Origin: Bacteroidota bacterium
GTDB lineage: Bacteria; Bacteroidota; Bacteroidia; 2-12-FULL-35-15
Assembly: GCA_017303895.1 (NCBI GenBank)
Contig: JAFLBF010000019.1
Location: 1 to 64,000, forward strand
Direction of reading: 5' to 3'
Length of the DNA: 64,000 nucleotides
Shown in pieces: positions 18,450 through 27,093 of this stretch. Position numbers and translations under genes: made by a program. Under the pieces are notes generated by a model. It was not told the DNA's origin, ran no database searches, and saw only the letters and a program-made list of their open reading frames with translations. Every line of letters begins with the position of its first letter. The stretch's first letter is position 1.

Positions 18450-19361
18450 GTGCCAGCTGCTACCAAAAATAAGATCATAAGTGTCGTTTTTTCTACTAAT
18501 GTAGAAAAGTGGGCTGAATTTTTAGCCGCAAATCGTTATTCCAAAAAAGAAACGAAGCCAAAAACTCTTACTGTCGATCTTAACGCATGTTACTTCATTT
18601 ACCCTTATCATCTCGTATCTTTAGCTTGTTTAATAGAAGAATACCATTTAAAAGGTGTACAGATTTCATTTACCTATAACAACAAAGGTATAGTCGGACA
18701 GTATTTGGAGAAAATAAAGTTTTTGGACTACTGGATGCCCAACTACAACAGAAACGATTTTCAGAATATTCTAATAGAAAACACCATCAGCCTTTGGAAG
18801 CTTGAAAGAGAAAGATTAAGTAGCTTCGCAAGCCATGTACAACAATTTTTTGAAAACACCTTTTTTAAGGGTAAAGATCTACTCCCGTTGAATATCGCAA
18901 TCGCTGAAGCATGCAACAATATTCTGGACCATTCTGAATCGAAAGCAGGCGGTTTCATCTTAACTCAATATTACAAAAAAGATGATCTTTTAATTGTTTC
19001 AATCTGTGATTTTGGGGTTGGCATACCAAAAAAAATAAATGATTTTAGAGCAAAAAATAACGAACCGAAACTAAAACCATGTAAAGCAATTGAAAAAGCA
19101 TTGGAGAAGAAATATACAACAAAATCAGCCCCACATAATGCCGGCTTGGGGCTAGACAATATCTTCTCAAATGTTAAGGAAACCAAGGGAAGATTGCTTA
19201 TTGTTTCAAAAAATGGGTGCATTTCGAAACGAATTGGCGAAACAGACGTAGAAGAGGAGATGAAAGCACAATTTCCGGGAACCCACCTCGTTATCTCATT
19301 AGGAACGAAGGCATTAAACGAAAAAGAAAAGGAGATTGCAGAAGAAATAGACCTTTTTTAA
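18450..19361 (+). CDS. STAS-like/GHKL ATPase fusion protein (element copy)
   Basis: 303 residues from a GTG start preceded by AACGAAGAAG. Residues ~8-110 form a STAS-like alpha/beta region (KTLTVDLNACYFIYPYH). Residues ~140-290 are a GHKL ATPase. The N box is IAEACNNILDHS (Glu153, Asn157), G1 is the complete CDFGVGIP (Asp187), and G2 is HNAGLGLDNI (230-237). All nucleotide-binding motifs are intact, unlike the degenerate G1 of the copy at 16847-17755. There is no phosphoacceptor His domain, so it is more like an anti-sigma or serine kinase/ATPase than a sensor kinase. A DUF4325 gene follows 47 bp downstream. Confidence 0.82.
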   Translation: MPAATKNKIISVVFSTNVEKWAEFLAANRYSKKETKPKTLTVDLNACYFIYPYHLVSLACLIEEYHLKGVQISFTYNNKGIVGQYLEKIKFLDYWMPNYNRNDFQNILIENTISLWKLERERLSSFASHVQQFFENTFFKGKDLLPLNIAIAEACNNILDHSESKAGGFILTQYYKKDDLLIVSICDFGVGIPKKINDFRAKNNEPKLKPCKAIEKALEKKYTTKSAPHNAGLGLDNIFSNVKETKGRLLIVSKNGCISKRIGETDVEEEMKAQFPGTHLVISLGTKALNEKEKEIAEEIDLF

Positions 19362-19408
19362 GAATAAAAGCGTATATTTGTACCCCTCAATTAAAAAAAA
19401 CAAATAAA

Positions 19409-19699
19409 ATGAAAACCGAAATTGTAATAGCAGATGTTGTTAAAGGCACATCTACGAATGCAGAAGCCGTTCCATTGTTTATTTTGTTGGACAAAGCCAT
19501 CAGCTCAAATAAAAGCGTTATTTTGTCATTGAAGAATTGCCCACCTTTATCCAGTTCGTTTTTGAATTCATCTATTGGCGAGCTTTTTGATAAATATGGA
19601 GCGTCTGCACTTAAAGGGAAATTGTCTATAAAGGACTACACTCCTACTGTTGCTAATTCTATCAAGAATTACATTAACAGTGTAAGAGAGATTGCGTAA
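19409..19699 (+). CDS. STAS-like DUF4325 protein (element copy)
   Basis: 96 residues from the ATG at 19409; a longer open frame from 19217 overlaps the preceding gene and is not needed. The core SVILSLKNCPPLSSSFLNSSIGELF fits the DUF4325 pattern of a hydrophobic strand, loop with Ser/Asn and helix. In STAS partner proteins the Ser of this loop is the phosphorylated residue, so the serines near residues 47-54 are candidates. It pairs with the GHKL protein immediately upstream and is followed by a strong terminator. Confidence 0.78.
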   Translation: MKTEIVIADVVKGTSTNAEAVPLFILLDKAISSNKSVILSLKNCPPLSSSFLNSSIGELFDKYGASALKGKLSIKDYTPTVANSIKNYINSVREIA

Positions 19700-19752
19700 T
19701 TTTTTTATATGGGGAAACTGGGTTACTTCGATAATTCCTGCCTCACAGACTT

Positions 19753-19785
19753 GAAAACCTATCCGAGGATAGGTTTTCTTGCTTT
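19753..19785 (+). terminator. Terminator between the GHKL module and the RM operon
   Basis: GAAAACCTATC (19753-19763), loop CGAG, GATAGGTTTTC (19768-19778), followed by TTGCTTTT. It separates the two element operons. Confidence 0.85.
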
Positions 19786-19869
19786 TATCCCCCTCCTTTT
19801 AAAATCTTACTTTCCCTTATCTTTTGTTTTATTATATTTGGTAATCCTACTATACTTACGCTTAAATTT

Positions 19870-22800
19870 ATGGCAAACTCAATTGTTTTAGACTACTGTA
19901 CCAAAATTGCTGATCGCTACAAGCTTGGTAACGCAACCGAACATACTTACAGAGGGGATCTTCAACAATTAATCGAAAGCATTGTACCGGAAATTAGTGC
20001 TACAAACGAACCCAAAAGGCAATCTTGCGGTGCTCCGGACTATATTCTTACTAAAAAAAACATTCCTGTTGGCTTCATTGAAGCAAAGGATATTGGAGAT
20101 ATGGATCTGGATGGCATCAAAAAAACTGGGAATAAAGAACAATTTGATCGCTACAAAGCCTCTCTAAACAATTTAATTTTCACTGACTATTTAAACTTCC
20201 ATCTATACCGAGATGGTCAATTTGTAACAAAAATGGCTATTGCAGAAGTTACACCGAGCGGAATAAAGCCATTACAAGAAAATTTTGCTGCCTTTGAAAA
20301 CCTCATTAAGGATTTTTCTAGCCATATAGGGCAAACAATAAAAAGCTCCAAAAAGCTTGCTGAAATGATGGCAGGAAAAGCACGATTACTCTCTGATGTA
20401 ATCGAAAAAGCTTTAAATAGTGATGAAAGTAAGCATGACGATAGCACATTAAAGGATCAAATGAGTGCTTTTAAACAAATTCTAATACATGACATTACAC
20501 CAAAAGGATTTGCCGATGTATATGCACAAACAATTGCATATGGGATGTTTGCAGCTCGATTGCACGATCCTACTCTACCTACATTTAGCAGACAGGAAGC
20601 AGCGGAGTTAATACCGAAATCAAATCCTTTTTTACGTAAACTATTTGGATACATAGCCGGCCCCGATATTGACGATCGTATTAAATGGATTGTAGATAGT
20701 TTAGTAGAAGTTTTTCTTGCTTGCAACGTAGAAGAAATTTTAAAAAACTATGGAAAGACCACAAAAATGGAAGATCCTATCATCCATTTTTATGAAACCT
20801 TTCTAAGTGAATATGATCCTAAACTGCGTAAATCTCGTGGAGTTTGGTACACTCCTGCTCCGGTAGTAAATTTTATTGTTCGTGCTGTTGATGATCTGTT
20901 AAAATCAGAATTTGATCTAAAAGAGGGATTGGCAGATACCTCCAAAGTAAAAATAAAATTAAAAGGATATACAAAAGCAACAGCAGACCAACGCTCTAAA
21001 GTAAAAGAAACTGAAATTGAGCAAGAGGTACACAAAATACAGATACTTGATCCGGCAACAGGAACTGGAACTTTCTTAGCTGAAGTGATTAAACACGTTT
21101 ATGGAAAATTTGAAGGACAACAAGGTATATGGAGTAATTATGTAGAAACGCATCTTCTGCCTCGCCTTAATGGATTTGAATTGTTGATGGCAAGCTACGC
21201 AATGGCACATTTGCAATTGGATTTACTTTTAACAGAAACTGGATTTAATGCAATTAACGACCAACGTTTTAGAGTTTATTTGACTAACAGTTTAGAAGAA
21301 AGCCACCCCGACACTGGAACTTTATTTGCAAATTGGTTAAGCGCAGAGGCTAATGAAGCAAACCATATAAAACGAAACACTCCTGTAATGTGTATTATTG
21401 GGAATCCACCATACAGCGGAGAAAGTGCAAATAAAGGTGAATGGATAATGAGCCTAATGGAAGATTACAAAAAAGAGCCAGGTGGCAACGAAAAATTAAA
21501 AGAAAAAAATTACAAATTCATTAATGCCGATGAATATAAGTTTATACGATTCGGACAACATTTTATAGAAAAAAATGGTAGTGGCATTTTAGCATATATA
21601 AATCCTCATGGCTTTTTAGACAATCCAACTTTTAGAGGTATGCGTTGGAATTTACTTAAAACGTATGATAAAATATATACAATTGATTTACATGGTAATG
21701 CTAAAAAAAAGGAAGTTTCTCCAGATGGTAGTCCGGATGAGAATGTATTTGACATCGAACAAGGCGTTTCAATTAATTTCTTTATCAAAACTGGCAAGAA
21801 AAAAAATCTCGATTTAGCAGAAGTTTTTCATTTGGATCTATTTGGGAAGCGTCAAAAAAAATATAATTTTTTACTAGACAACTCATTAAAATCAGCACGA
21901 TTTACAAAAATTAATTATTCTCATCCTGACTATTTTTTTAAACCAAAAAATTTTGGAGAACAGAAAGCTTACAATAAAGCATTTTCAATCCAAGATTTAT
22001 TTCCAATCAATTCTCTAGGACTACTAACTAAACGGGATGAGCTATCTGTTGATTTTGACACCGATAGTTTAGAGAGAAAAATTATATATTTTTTGGATGA
22101 AACGAAATCAACTGAAGAAGTGTGCAAAAAATTCGGCCTTGTTATAAAAGATAAAGACAAATGGGATGCTAATCAGACAAGGAAAATGGTTTCAAAGAAT
22201 AATATTAAACATCAAATAAAAGATTTTCAGTATCGACCATTCGACAATAGAAAAGTATTTTATAATTCTTATTTTGTAGCTAGACCAAATACAAAGGTTT
22301 TGGGAAATTTTATTAATGACAATGATGGTTTGATAATTGGCAGGCAAGGACAAGCGGTAGGTGGGAATGATTGGAATGTAATTTTTACCTGCAAACATTT
22401 AACAGATCAAAATATCTACCGAAGAGGGGGGGGGACCGTTTTTCCTCTATATATTTACACAGAAAATTTTGAACAAGAAACATCAAAAAGATCAATTACT
22501 AGAATTCCAAACCTTAGTACTGAAATCACAAAACAAATTGCAGATCATATAAAATTAGAGTATACTTTTGAAAAAGAACTATCAGATGCCAAGTTTGCGC
22601 CAATAGACATTCTTAATTATATATATGCTGTATTGCATTCGCCCACATATCGGGTAAAGTACAAAGAGTTTTTAAAAACAAGCTTCCCAAAAATACCTTT
22701 TCCCAAAAACAAAAATTCGTTCTGGCAATTAGTAAAACTAGGAGAAGAACTGAGAAAAATTCATTTATTAGAAAGTGTAAAAACATCAAAATTTATTACA

Positions 22801-23070
22801 AAATATCCTGTGGATGGCAATAATATTGTTGTCAAATATTGGTATGAATCAGGGAAAGTATATATCAATGATAAGCAGTATTTTGATAATGTTCCTGAAT
22901 TGGCTTGGAATTTTATAATCGGTGGTTATGAGCCTGCTCAAAAATGGTTAAAAGATCGTAAAGACAGGAAACTAGAGTTTGATGACATTCTTCACTATCA
23001 AAAAATTATTGTTGCTCTAACCGAAACGGATCGAATAATGAAGGAAATTGATAAAATTGAAATTGAATAA
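19870..23070 (+). CDS. Type ISP-like restriction-modification protein without helicase domain
   Basis: 1066 residues. Residues ~20-125 hold an Mrr/PD-(D/E)xK-like nuclease (Asp57 in GAPDY, Glu71 and Lys73 in FIEAKD). Residues ~290-370 resemble the type ISP coupler (SRGVWYTPAPVVNF). The N6-adenine methyltransferase follows, with motif I DPATGTGTFL from Asp394 and catalytic NPPY at 512-515. Residues ~700-1050 are the type ISP C-terminal target-recognition region (YRPFDNRKVFY, RRGGGTVFPLY). Classical type ISP enzymes are ~1600 aa with an SF2 helicase between nuclease and coupler; that part is absent. It is therefore a type IIG-like single chain or a modification-dependent variant. A run of nine G occurs at 22426-22434. 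Confidence 0.85.
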   Translation: MANSIVLDYCTKIADRYKLGNATEHTYRGDLQQLIESIVPEISATNEPKRQSCGAPDYILTKKNIPVGFIEAKDIGDMDLDGIKKTGNKEQFDRYKASLNNLIFTDYLNFHLYRDGQFVTKMAIAEVTPSGIKPLQENFAAFENLIKDFSSHIGQTIKSSKKLAEMMAGKARLLSDVIEKALNSDESKHDDSTLKDQMSAFKQILIHDITPKGFADVYAQTIAYGMFAARLHDPTLPTFSRQEAAELIPKSNPFLRKLFGYIAGPDIDDRIKWIVDSLVEVFLACNVEEILKNYGKTTKMEDPIIHFYETFLSEYDPKLRKSRGVWYTPAPVVNFIVRAVDDLLKSEFDLKEGLADTSKVKIKLKGYTKATADQRSKVKETEIEQEVHKIQILDPATGTGTFLAEVIKHVYGKFEGQQGIWSNYVETHLLPRLNGFELLMASYAMAHLQLDLLLTETGFNAINDQRFRVYLTNSLEESHPDTGTLFANWLSAEANEANHIKRNTPVMCIIGNPPYSGESANKGEWIMSLMEDYKKEPGGNEKLKEKNYKFINADEYKFIRFGQHFIEKNGSGILAYINPHGFLDNPTFRGMRWNLLKTYDKIYTIDLHGNAKKKEVSPDGSPDENVFDIEQGVSINFFIKTGKKKNLDLAEVFHLDLFGKRQKKYNFLLDNSLKSARFTKINYSHPDYFFKPKNFGEQKAYNKAFSIQDLFPINSLGLLTKRDELSVDFDTDSLERKIIYFLDETKSTEEVCKKFGLVIKDKDKWDANQTRKMVSKNNIKHQIKDFQYRPFDNRKVFYNSYFVARPNTKVLGNFINDNDGLIIGRQGQAVGGNDWNVIFTCKHLTDQNIYRRGGGTVFPLYIYTENFEQETSKRSITRIPNLSTEITKQIADHIKLEYTFEKELSDAKFAPIDILNYIYAVLHSPTYRVKYKEFLKTSFPKIPFPKNKNSFWQLVKLGEELRKIHLLESVKTSKFITKYPVDGNNIVVKYWYESGKVYINDKQYFDNVPELAWNFIIGGYEPAQKWLKDRKDRKLEFDDILHYQKIIVALTETDRIMKEIDKIEIE
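22426..22434 (+). repeat. Homopolymer of nine G within the RM gene
   Basis: Codes Gly853-Gly855 as GGG GGG GGG in an AT-rich gene where other glycines use GGA or GGT. One-base slippage would frameshift the target-recognition region and switch the enzyme off. The present length is in frame (ON). Confidence 0.9.
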
Positions 23071-23074
23071 TATT

Positions 23075-24310
23075 ATGAATCTATTAAACTTAGTAAAGGG
23101 AGAGAAATTTATTTCAACATTAATTTTATTAGGATTATTACTACTAATAAGTGCAATCCCCATTTTTCTGTGGAAGGATAATATTGATCTAAACCAAGAT
23201 ATTGATGCTTCTAAATTTGGTCAATTTGGAGATTTTATTGGAGGTGTAATAGGAACTTTATGGGCTTTAGCAAGTGTAATCTTATTTTATTTAGCACTAT
23301 CTGACCAACGAAAAGACTTTAAAACCAATGAAAATGCATTTAAGTTGCAAGTGGACGCGTTAAACCAGCAAATTGAAGAGTTTAAATTACAAAGGAATGA
23401 GTTAGAAAACAGCAGAAAAATCTATGAAGAACAAAGTAAAACTCAACGTATTCAACAATTTGAATCTAATTTTTATTCATTATTAAATGTTCATTTAACA
23501 ATTAAAAACAATCTAAATACATTTGATTCCAATAAAGATTATTTCAAATCTATATACGATAACTTCATCAAAGAGTATGAATTTAAAAGCGATATAACAC
23601 TACATCACAATAATATTGTTAATAGCTATCTGGAAAAATTTACTTTAGAAAGAGGGAATTTATCTCATTACTTTAAATCGCTATATAGAATTATTAAAAT
23701 AATTGAATCTAACCCGTCATTCAATAATGATGATAAAATATTTTACACCAAAATAATCAGATCGCAACTAACTGATTACGAACAATTAGTCATATTTTAT
23801 AATTCTTACTGTGTTTATGGGCTTAAGAGCAGAAAATTAATTCTTGCATACAATCTTTTGAAGCATTGCCCTGTTTTTAACAAACCATACTTTAAGTTTT
23901 TCTCTCTTAAACAGAACGATTCTGAACTGATATATCTTTACCATCAGATAAGTAGTTTTATTGAACTACATATTGAAAAGGCATATGATATGGAATATGA
24001 CGGAACACCTATTAGGGAAAAATATGATCGTCTAAATTGCTTTTTTGAAATGACATTCAATTCAAATAATATAGACTCCATAAGTATTATTTGTTCTAAA
24101 GAAATTAGTGAAAACAAGCTACGTATAACTGATGATGAATTTCTAGAATTCATAAACTGTATAATAAATGAACTTCTTTTCTTTTCAACATATTTAAATC
24201 CAGAGAGTGCTAATCTTTCAAAAAAAATAACTGTTGGAGCAAATTTTAAAATTTTTTCAATTAATATAGAATCTTCACAAATACTAAAAATCAATACTGA
24301 TCCCCAATAA
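23075..24310 (+). CDS. Putative phage abortive infection protein (AbiC-like family)
   Basis: 411 residues from the ATG at 23075, 4 bp after the RM stop. An in-frame TTG at 23048 would extend it into the RM gene and is less likely. Two membrane helices (about 12-33 and 52-75) bracket a short loop, followed by a coiled coil (~78-125) with QRIQQFESNFYSLL at its end. The rest is a soluble helical domain. This layout and the QFESNFYSLLNVH motif are typical of the putative abortive-infection family PF16872. Members are proposed to stop phage growth at the membrane; the mechanism is not established. It forms a tight operon with the RM and DUF262 genes. Confidence 0.75.
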   Translation: MNLLNLVKGEKFISTLILLGLLLLISAIPIFLWKDNIDLNQDIDASKFGQFGDFIGGVIGTLWALASVILFYLALSDQRKDFKTNENAFKLQVDALNQQIEEFKLQRNELENSRKIYEEQSKTQRIQQFESNFYSLLNVHLTIKNNLNTFDSNKDYFKSIYDNFIKEYEFKSDITLHHNNIVNSYLEKFTLERGNLSHYFKSLYRIIKIIESNPSFNNDDKIFYTKIIRSQLTDYEQLVIFYNSYCVYGLKSRKLILAYNLLKHCPVFNKPYFKFFSLKQNDSELIYLYHQISSFIELHIEKAYDMEYDGTPIREKYDRLNCFFEMTFNSNNIDSISIICSKEISENKLRITDDEFLEFINCIINELLFFSTYLNPESANLSKKITVGANFKIFSINIESSQILKINTDPQ

Positions 24311-24311
24311 A

Positions 24312-26675
24312 ATGGAAAAGACCACAAAAGCAATAGAATTTAAAGATGTTTTTCAAAATTCGTTAAAAATAAATGCAAGAAGTATGTCTGTAAAGACATT
24401 ATTAAGCGAAAGAAATCTCTCTAGAATAAATTATAGTCCATACTATCAGCGTAATTATGTTTGGGACACCCCCAAACAAACATTTTTCATTGAAAGCGTT
24501 ATCCTAGGAACTGAAATTCCTCCTTTAATTTTATTTAAATCTGGAACCTCTATTGAAGTAATCGATGGAAGACAACGATTTGAAACCTTAAAGAGATTTA
24601 AAGAGAATAATTTAACTCTAAGCATAGATGGATTAAAAGAACTCCAAATTTTGAGTAAAAAATCTTTTAATAAGCTGAACGAAGAAATAAAGGAAATATT
24701 TTTAAACTCAAACATCAGAATATATGAGTTTGAAGTAATTAACCAGCCCAATCTATCAGTAGATATAATTGATCGTATAAAAAAAGAAATTTTCAGACGA
24801 TATAACACAGGAATTACTCCACTTACAAGAGAGGAGCTTGACAATGCAAAATATGATGAAGATAGCTTTTCTGATTCTTTTAAAAATGAATTCAAAACAA
24901 ATATTCTATTTTTAAAACAATTCAACAATTGCTTTACATCAAATAACTCTGAAGAAATTTTACATTCTAATAATAATGATGGAATAATTGCTAAAAATGT
25001 TGATTTCATTAGACGATTTAGAATTTTAAACACCTTTCCCATATCCACCTATGCAGGATCAGAACGTACTGAAATTATAGATTTACTGTATGACTTTGCA
25101 AACAACAACTGCGAAAACCCGGAAGAAGAATTTAATACCTTTTTAGCACTTATAAAAGAGGTAATATTAATACACTATGATCTGTCAAAATATCAATTAC
25201 TAAACAATAAATTGATATATAGCTGTATATTATGGGCGCTGTCAATAATAAAAAAAGAAGGCAAAGATTTCAAATATGATAGTGAAAAATTCAAAAAACA
25301 TTATTCGGAAAACATTAATAAGTATTCTGAAGACAATAGTCATTATTATAGAAGTATAATTGATCGTTATACTGATACCGCATTGTTTTTTCAAAAATTA
25401 ACAGGGATAAACTTTTCAATTTATTTAAAAGATGAGCAGTTTAAGAAAAAAATAAATGACCTTAAACAAACAGAAGTTGATGCTGCAAAATCTATAGAAG
25501 AATTATCCAATCTTCGTTTAAACAAACCTAATCCTATTTCAATCCCAATTGACGAAATCAGAAATGATCTAAAAACCACAAGGTATTTATTAAGGCCTTC
25601 ATATCAAAGACAGGAAAAAATTAATGAAATTAAAGCTTCAGCAATAATTGAAAGTATATTATTAGGAATAAGTCTCCCTCCAATATTTATTTATAAAAAT
25701 GAAAACAACATAAAAGAAGTAGTTGATGGTCAACAAAGGCTACTGGCGATTATCAGCTTCCTTGGTGATCAATTTTACAATGAAGACGGAAAATTAACTT
25801 TTTCAAAAAATAATAATTTCAAGCTTAAGGGGCTAAAAATTTTAACTGATCTTGAAGGGAAAAATTTTAGTTCGTTGCAACCTAATCAAAAAGACAAACT
25901 CCTCGATTTTGTAATTGACTTAATAATAATAGAACATTCAGTAAATGAGAATTTTGATCCAGTAGATTTGTTCATCAGGTTAAATTATAAGCCCTATCCA
26001 ATTAAAGCAAATTCATTTGAAATGTGGAACTCTATCGTCAATTTTCAGGTAATAAAAAAGATACGAGAAGAAATCGTGGATAATGAGGGCTTCAAACCTT
26101 GGTTTTATTATCGAGAAAAAATCGAAGGTAAACCAGACAGAATGGAAAATGAAGAAATGGTTACAATTCTTTCATTCATTTGCTATAATAATTTAAACCG
26201 ACCAAATGAAGAAATCATTGGCTTCTTTCCAAGGCAAGACCGTATTACATGCAGGCTAAAAAACAAAAAATATTTAGGGGATTACCTACTAAATTTGGAT
26301 AATAATGAGTATGAAAAAGAGTTATTCCTTAATTCAATTGAAAAAACAAAAACAATAATTAATTACTTCTCGATTCTATTCGACAATGCACCTACAAAAG
26401 AAAAAATCAATGAATTTTTAAATGTAAAATACAATCCTACTTTCAGAAGATCATTACAAGATTTTTATGTAATATGGTTAGTCCTTGACAATGTTTGCTC
26501 TGAAAAAGTACTAGAAAATAAAAATGATCTAAAAGCAGACATCAAACTATTGCTTGAATTACTTAAAAATTCAAACAATGAAACTGTCAATGTACAATAT
26601 TTTGAATCATTCAAAAAGCGTTTAAAGGAGACACAATTAAAATATCAAAAAAAGGATATTGATTGTTCTAATTAA
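24312..26675 (+). CDS. Protein with two tandem DUF262 (GmrS-like) domains
   Basis: 787 residues, starting 1 bp after the AbiC-like stop. The first DUF262 domain (about 25-200) has YYQRNYVWD (44-52) and IDGRQR (84-89). The second (~415-600) has SYQR near 430 and VDGQQR (471-476). DUF262 is a ParB/sulfiredoxin-related NTP-binding fold. It is the sensor/NTPase half of GmrSD type IV restriction systems that attack modified phage DNA. The partner nuclease domain DUF1524 (HNH) is not seen in this protein or next to it. The protein may work with the ISP-like enzyme, or the two domains may act as an NTPase pair. Confidence 0.8.
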   Translation: MEKTTKAIEFKDVFQNSLKINARSMSVKTLLSERNLSRINYSPYYQRNYVWDTPKQTFFIESVILGTEIPPLILFKSGTSIEVIDGRQRFETLKRFKENNLTLSIDGLKELQILSKKSFNKLNEEIKEIFLNSNIRIYEFEVINQPNLSVDIIDRIKKEIFRRYNTGITPLTREELDNAKYDEDSFSDSFKNEFKTNILFLKQFNNCFTSNNSEEILHSNNNDGIIAKNVDFIRRFRILNTFPISTYAGSERTEIIDLLYDFANNNCENPEEEFNTFLALIKEVILIHYDLSKYQLLNNKLIYSCILWALSIIKKEGKDFKYDSEKFKKHYSENINKYSEDNSHYYRSIIDRYTDTALFFQKLTGINFSIYLKDEQFKKKINDLKQTEVDAAKSIEELSNLRLNKPNPISIPIDEIRNDLKTTRYLLRPSYQRQEKINEIKASAIIESILLGISLPPIFIYKNENNIKEVVDGQQRLLAIISFLGDQFYNEDGKLTFSKNNNFKLKGLKILTDLEGKNFSSLQPNQKDKLLDFVIDLIIIEHSVNENFDPVDLFIRLNYKPYPIKANSFEMWNSIVNFQVIKKIREEIVDNEGFKPWFYYREKIEGKPDRMENEEMVTILSFICYNNLNRPNEEIIGFFPRQDRITCRLKNKKYLGDYLLNLDNNEYEKELFLNSIEKTKTIINYFSILFDNAPTKEKINEFLNVKYNPTFRRSLQDFYVIWLVLDNVCSEKVLENKNDLKADIKLLLELLKNSNNETVNVQYFESFKKRLKETQLKYQKKDIDCSN

Positions 26676-26681
26676 GAAAAA

Positions 26682-26789
26682 GTGAAACAAGTAAGCAATT
26701 TATTTATATCCCTTTTATTTGCAGTTTGTTTTATTTATGTCCCTGTCGGTTTTTTTCAGAATAATAGAACTTTCGATCAGTTTTTTTGA
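26682..26789 (+). CDS. Possible 35-aa hydrophobic peptide after the DUF262 gene
   Basis: GTG start 6 bp after the DUF262 stop, preceded by AAGAAAAA. The peptide has a central hydrophobic stretch (LFISLLFAVCFIYVPVGFF), long enough for one membrane pass. It ends at the TGA within the first TTTTTTTGAG repeat. Only length, position and hydrophobicity support it; it could equally be chance in AT-rich DNA. Confidence 0.25.
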   Translation: MKQVSNLFISLLFAVCFIYVPVGFFQNNRTFDQFF

Positions 26790-27090
26790 GTGCTGATGAA
26801 AAAATATTACTTTTTCTTGCTTCCAACAGGAGTTTTTTTGAGTTTTGATTTCATTCGTTAGAAATAATTTCAAAAAAACATTTCAGTTTTTCAGTTTTTT
26901 TGAGTTCCAATAAAAAAGTATTCCAGTTTCTGGCTTCCTACCAGAGTTTTTTTGAGTTTTGATTTTATTAAAAAGAAATAAGTTTGAAAAAACATTTCAG
27001 TTTTTCAGTTTTCTTGAGTTCCGCTAAAAAAGTATTACAGTTTTCTGCTTTCAACCAGAGTTTTTTTGAGTTTCGGTTTAACTGCTATGA
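26771..27090. repeat. Iteron-like array: three degenerate copies of a ~114-bp unit
   Basis: Six copies of TTTTTTTGAG (one with a C) begin at 26781, 26833, 26897, 26947, 27009 and 27061, with alternating spacing of about 51 and 63 bp. They make three units of ~114 bp. Parts between the sites are also conserved (CATTTCAGTTTTTCAG, AAAAAAGTATT, AACCAGAG). The array sits at the 3' end of the RepA-like ATPase gene and shows no convincing coding potential. It may be a replication origin or a regulatory region of the element. Confidence 0.8.
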
Positions 27091-27093
27091 GTT

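Noticed and set aside
19217..19408. N-terminal extension of the DUF4325 protein
   Set aside because: The extension overlaps the GHKL gene in another frame; the ATG at 19409 gives a normal-sized domain.
19870..23070. Deletion or frameshift of a full-length type ISP enzyme
   Set aside because: The frame is continuous and nuclease, coupler, methylase and C-terminal parts are collinear; the shorter helicase-less form appears to be an intact architecture.
23048..23074. TTG start for the AbiC-like gene
   Set aside because: It would overlap the RM gene, while an ATG lies 4 bp after the RM stop and gives a normal N-terminus.
26771..27090. CRISPR array
   Set aside because: The shared element is only about 10 bp, spacing alternates, the intervening DNA is itself repeated, and no cas genes are near.
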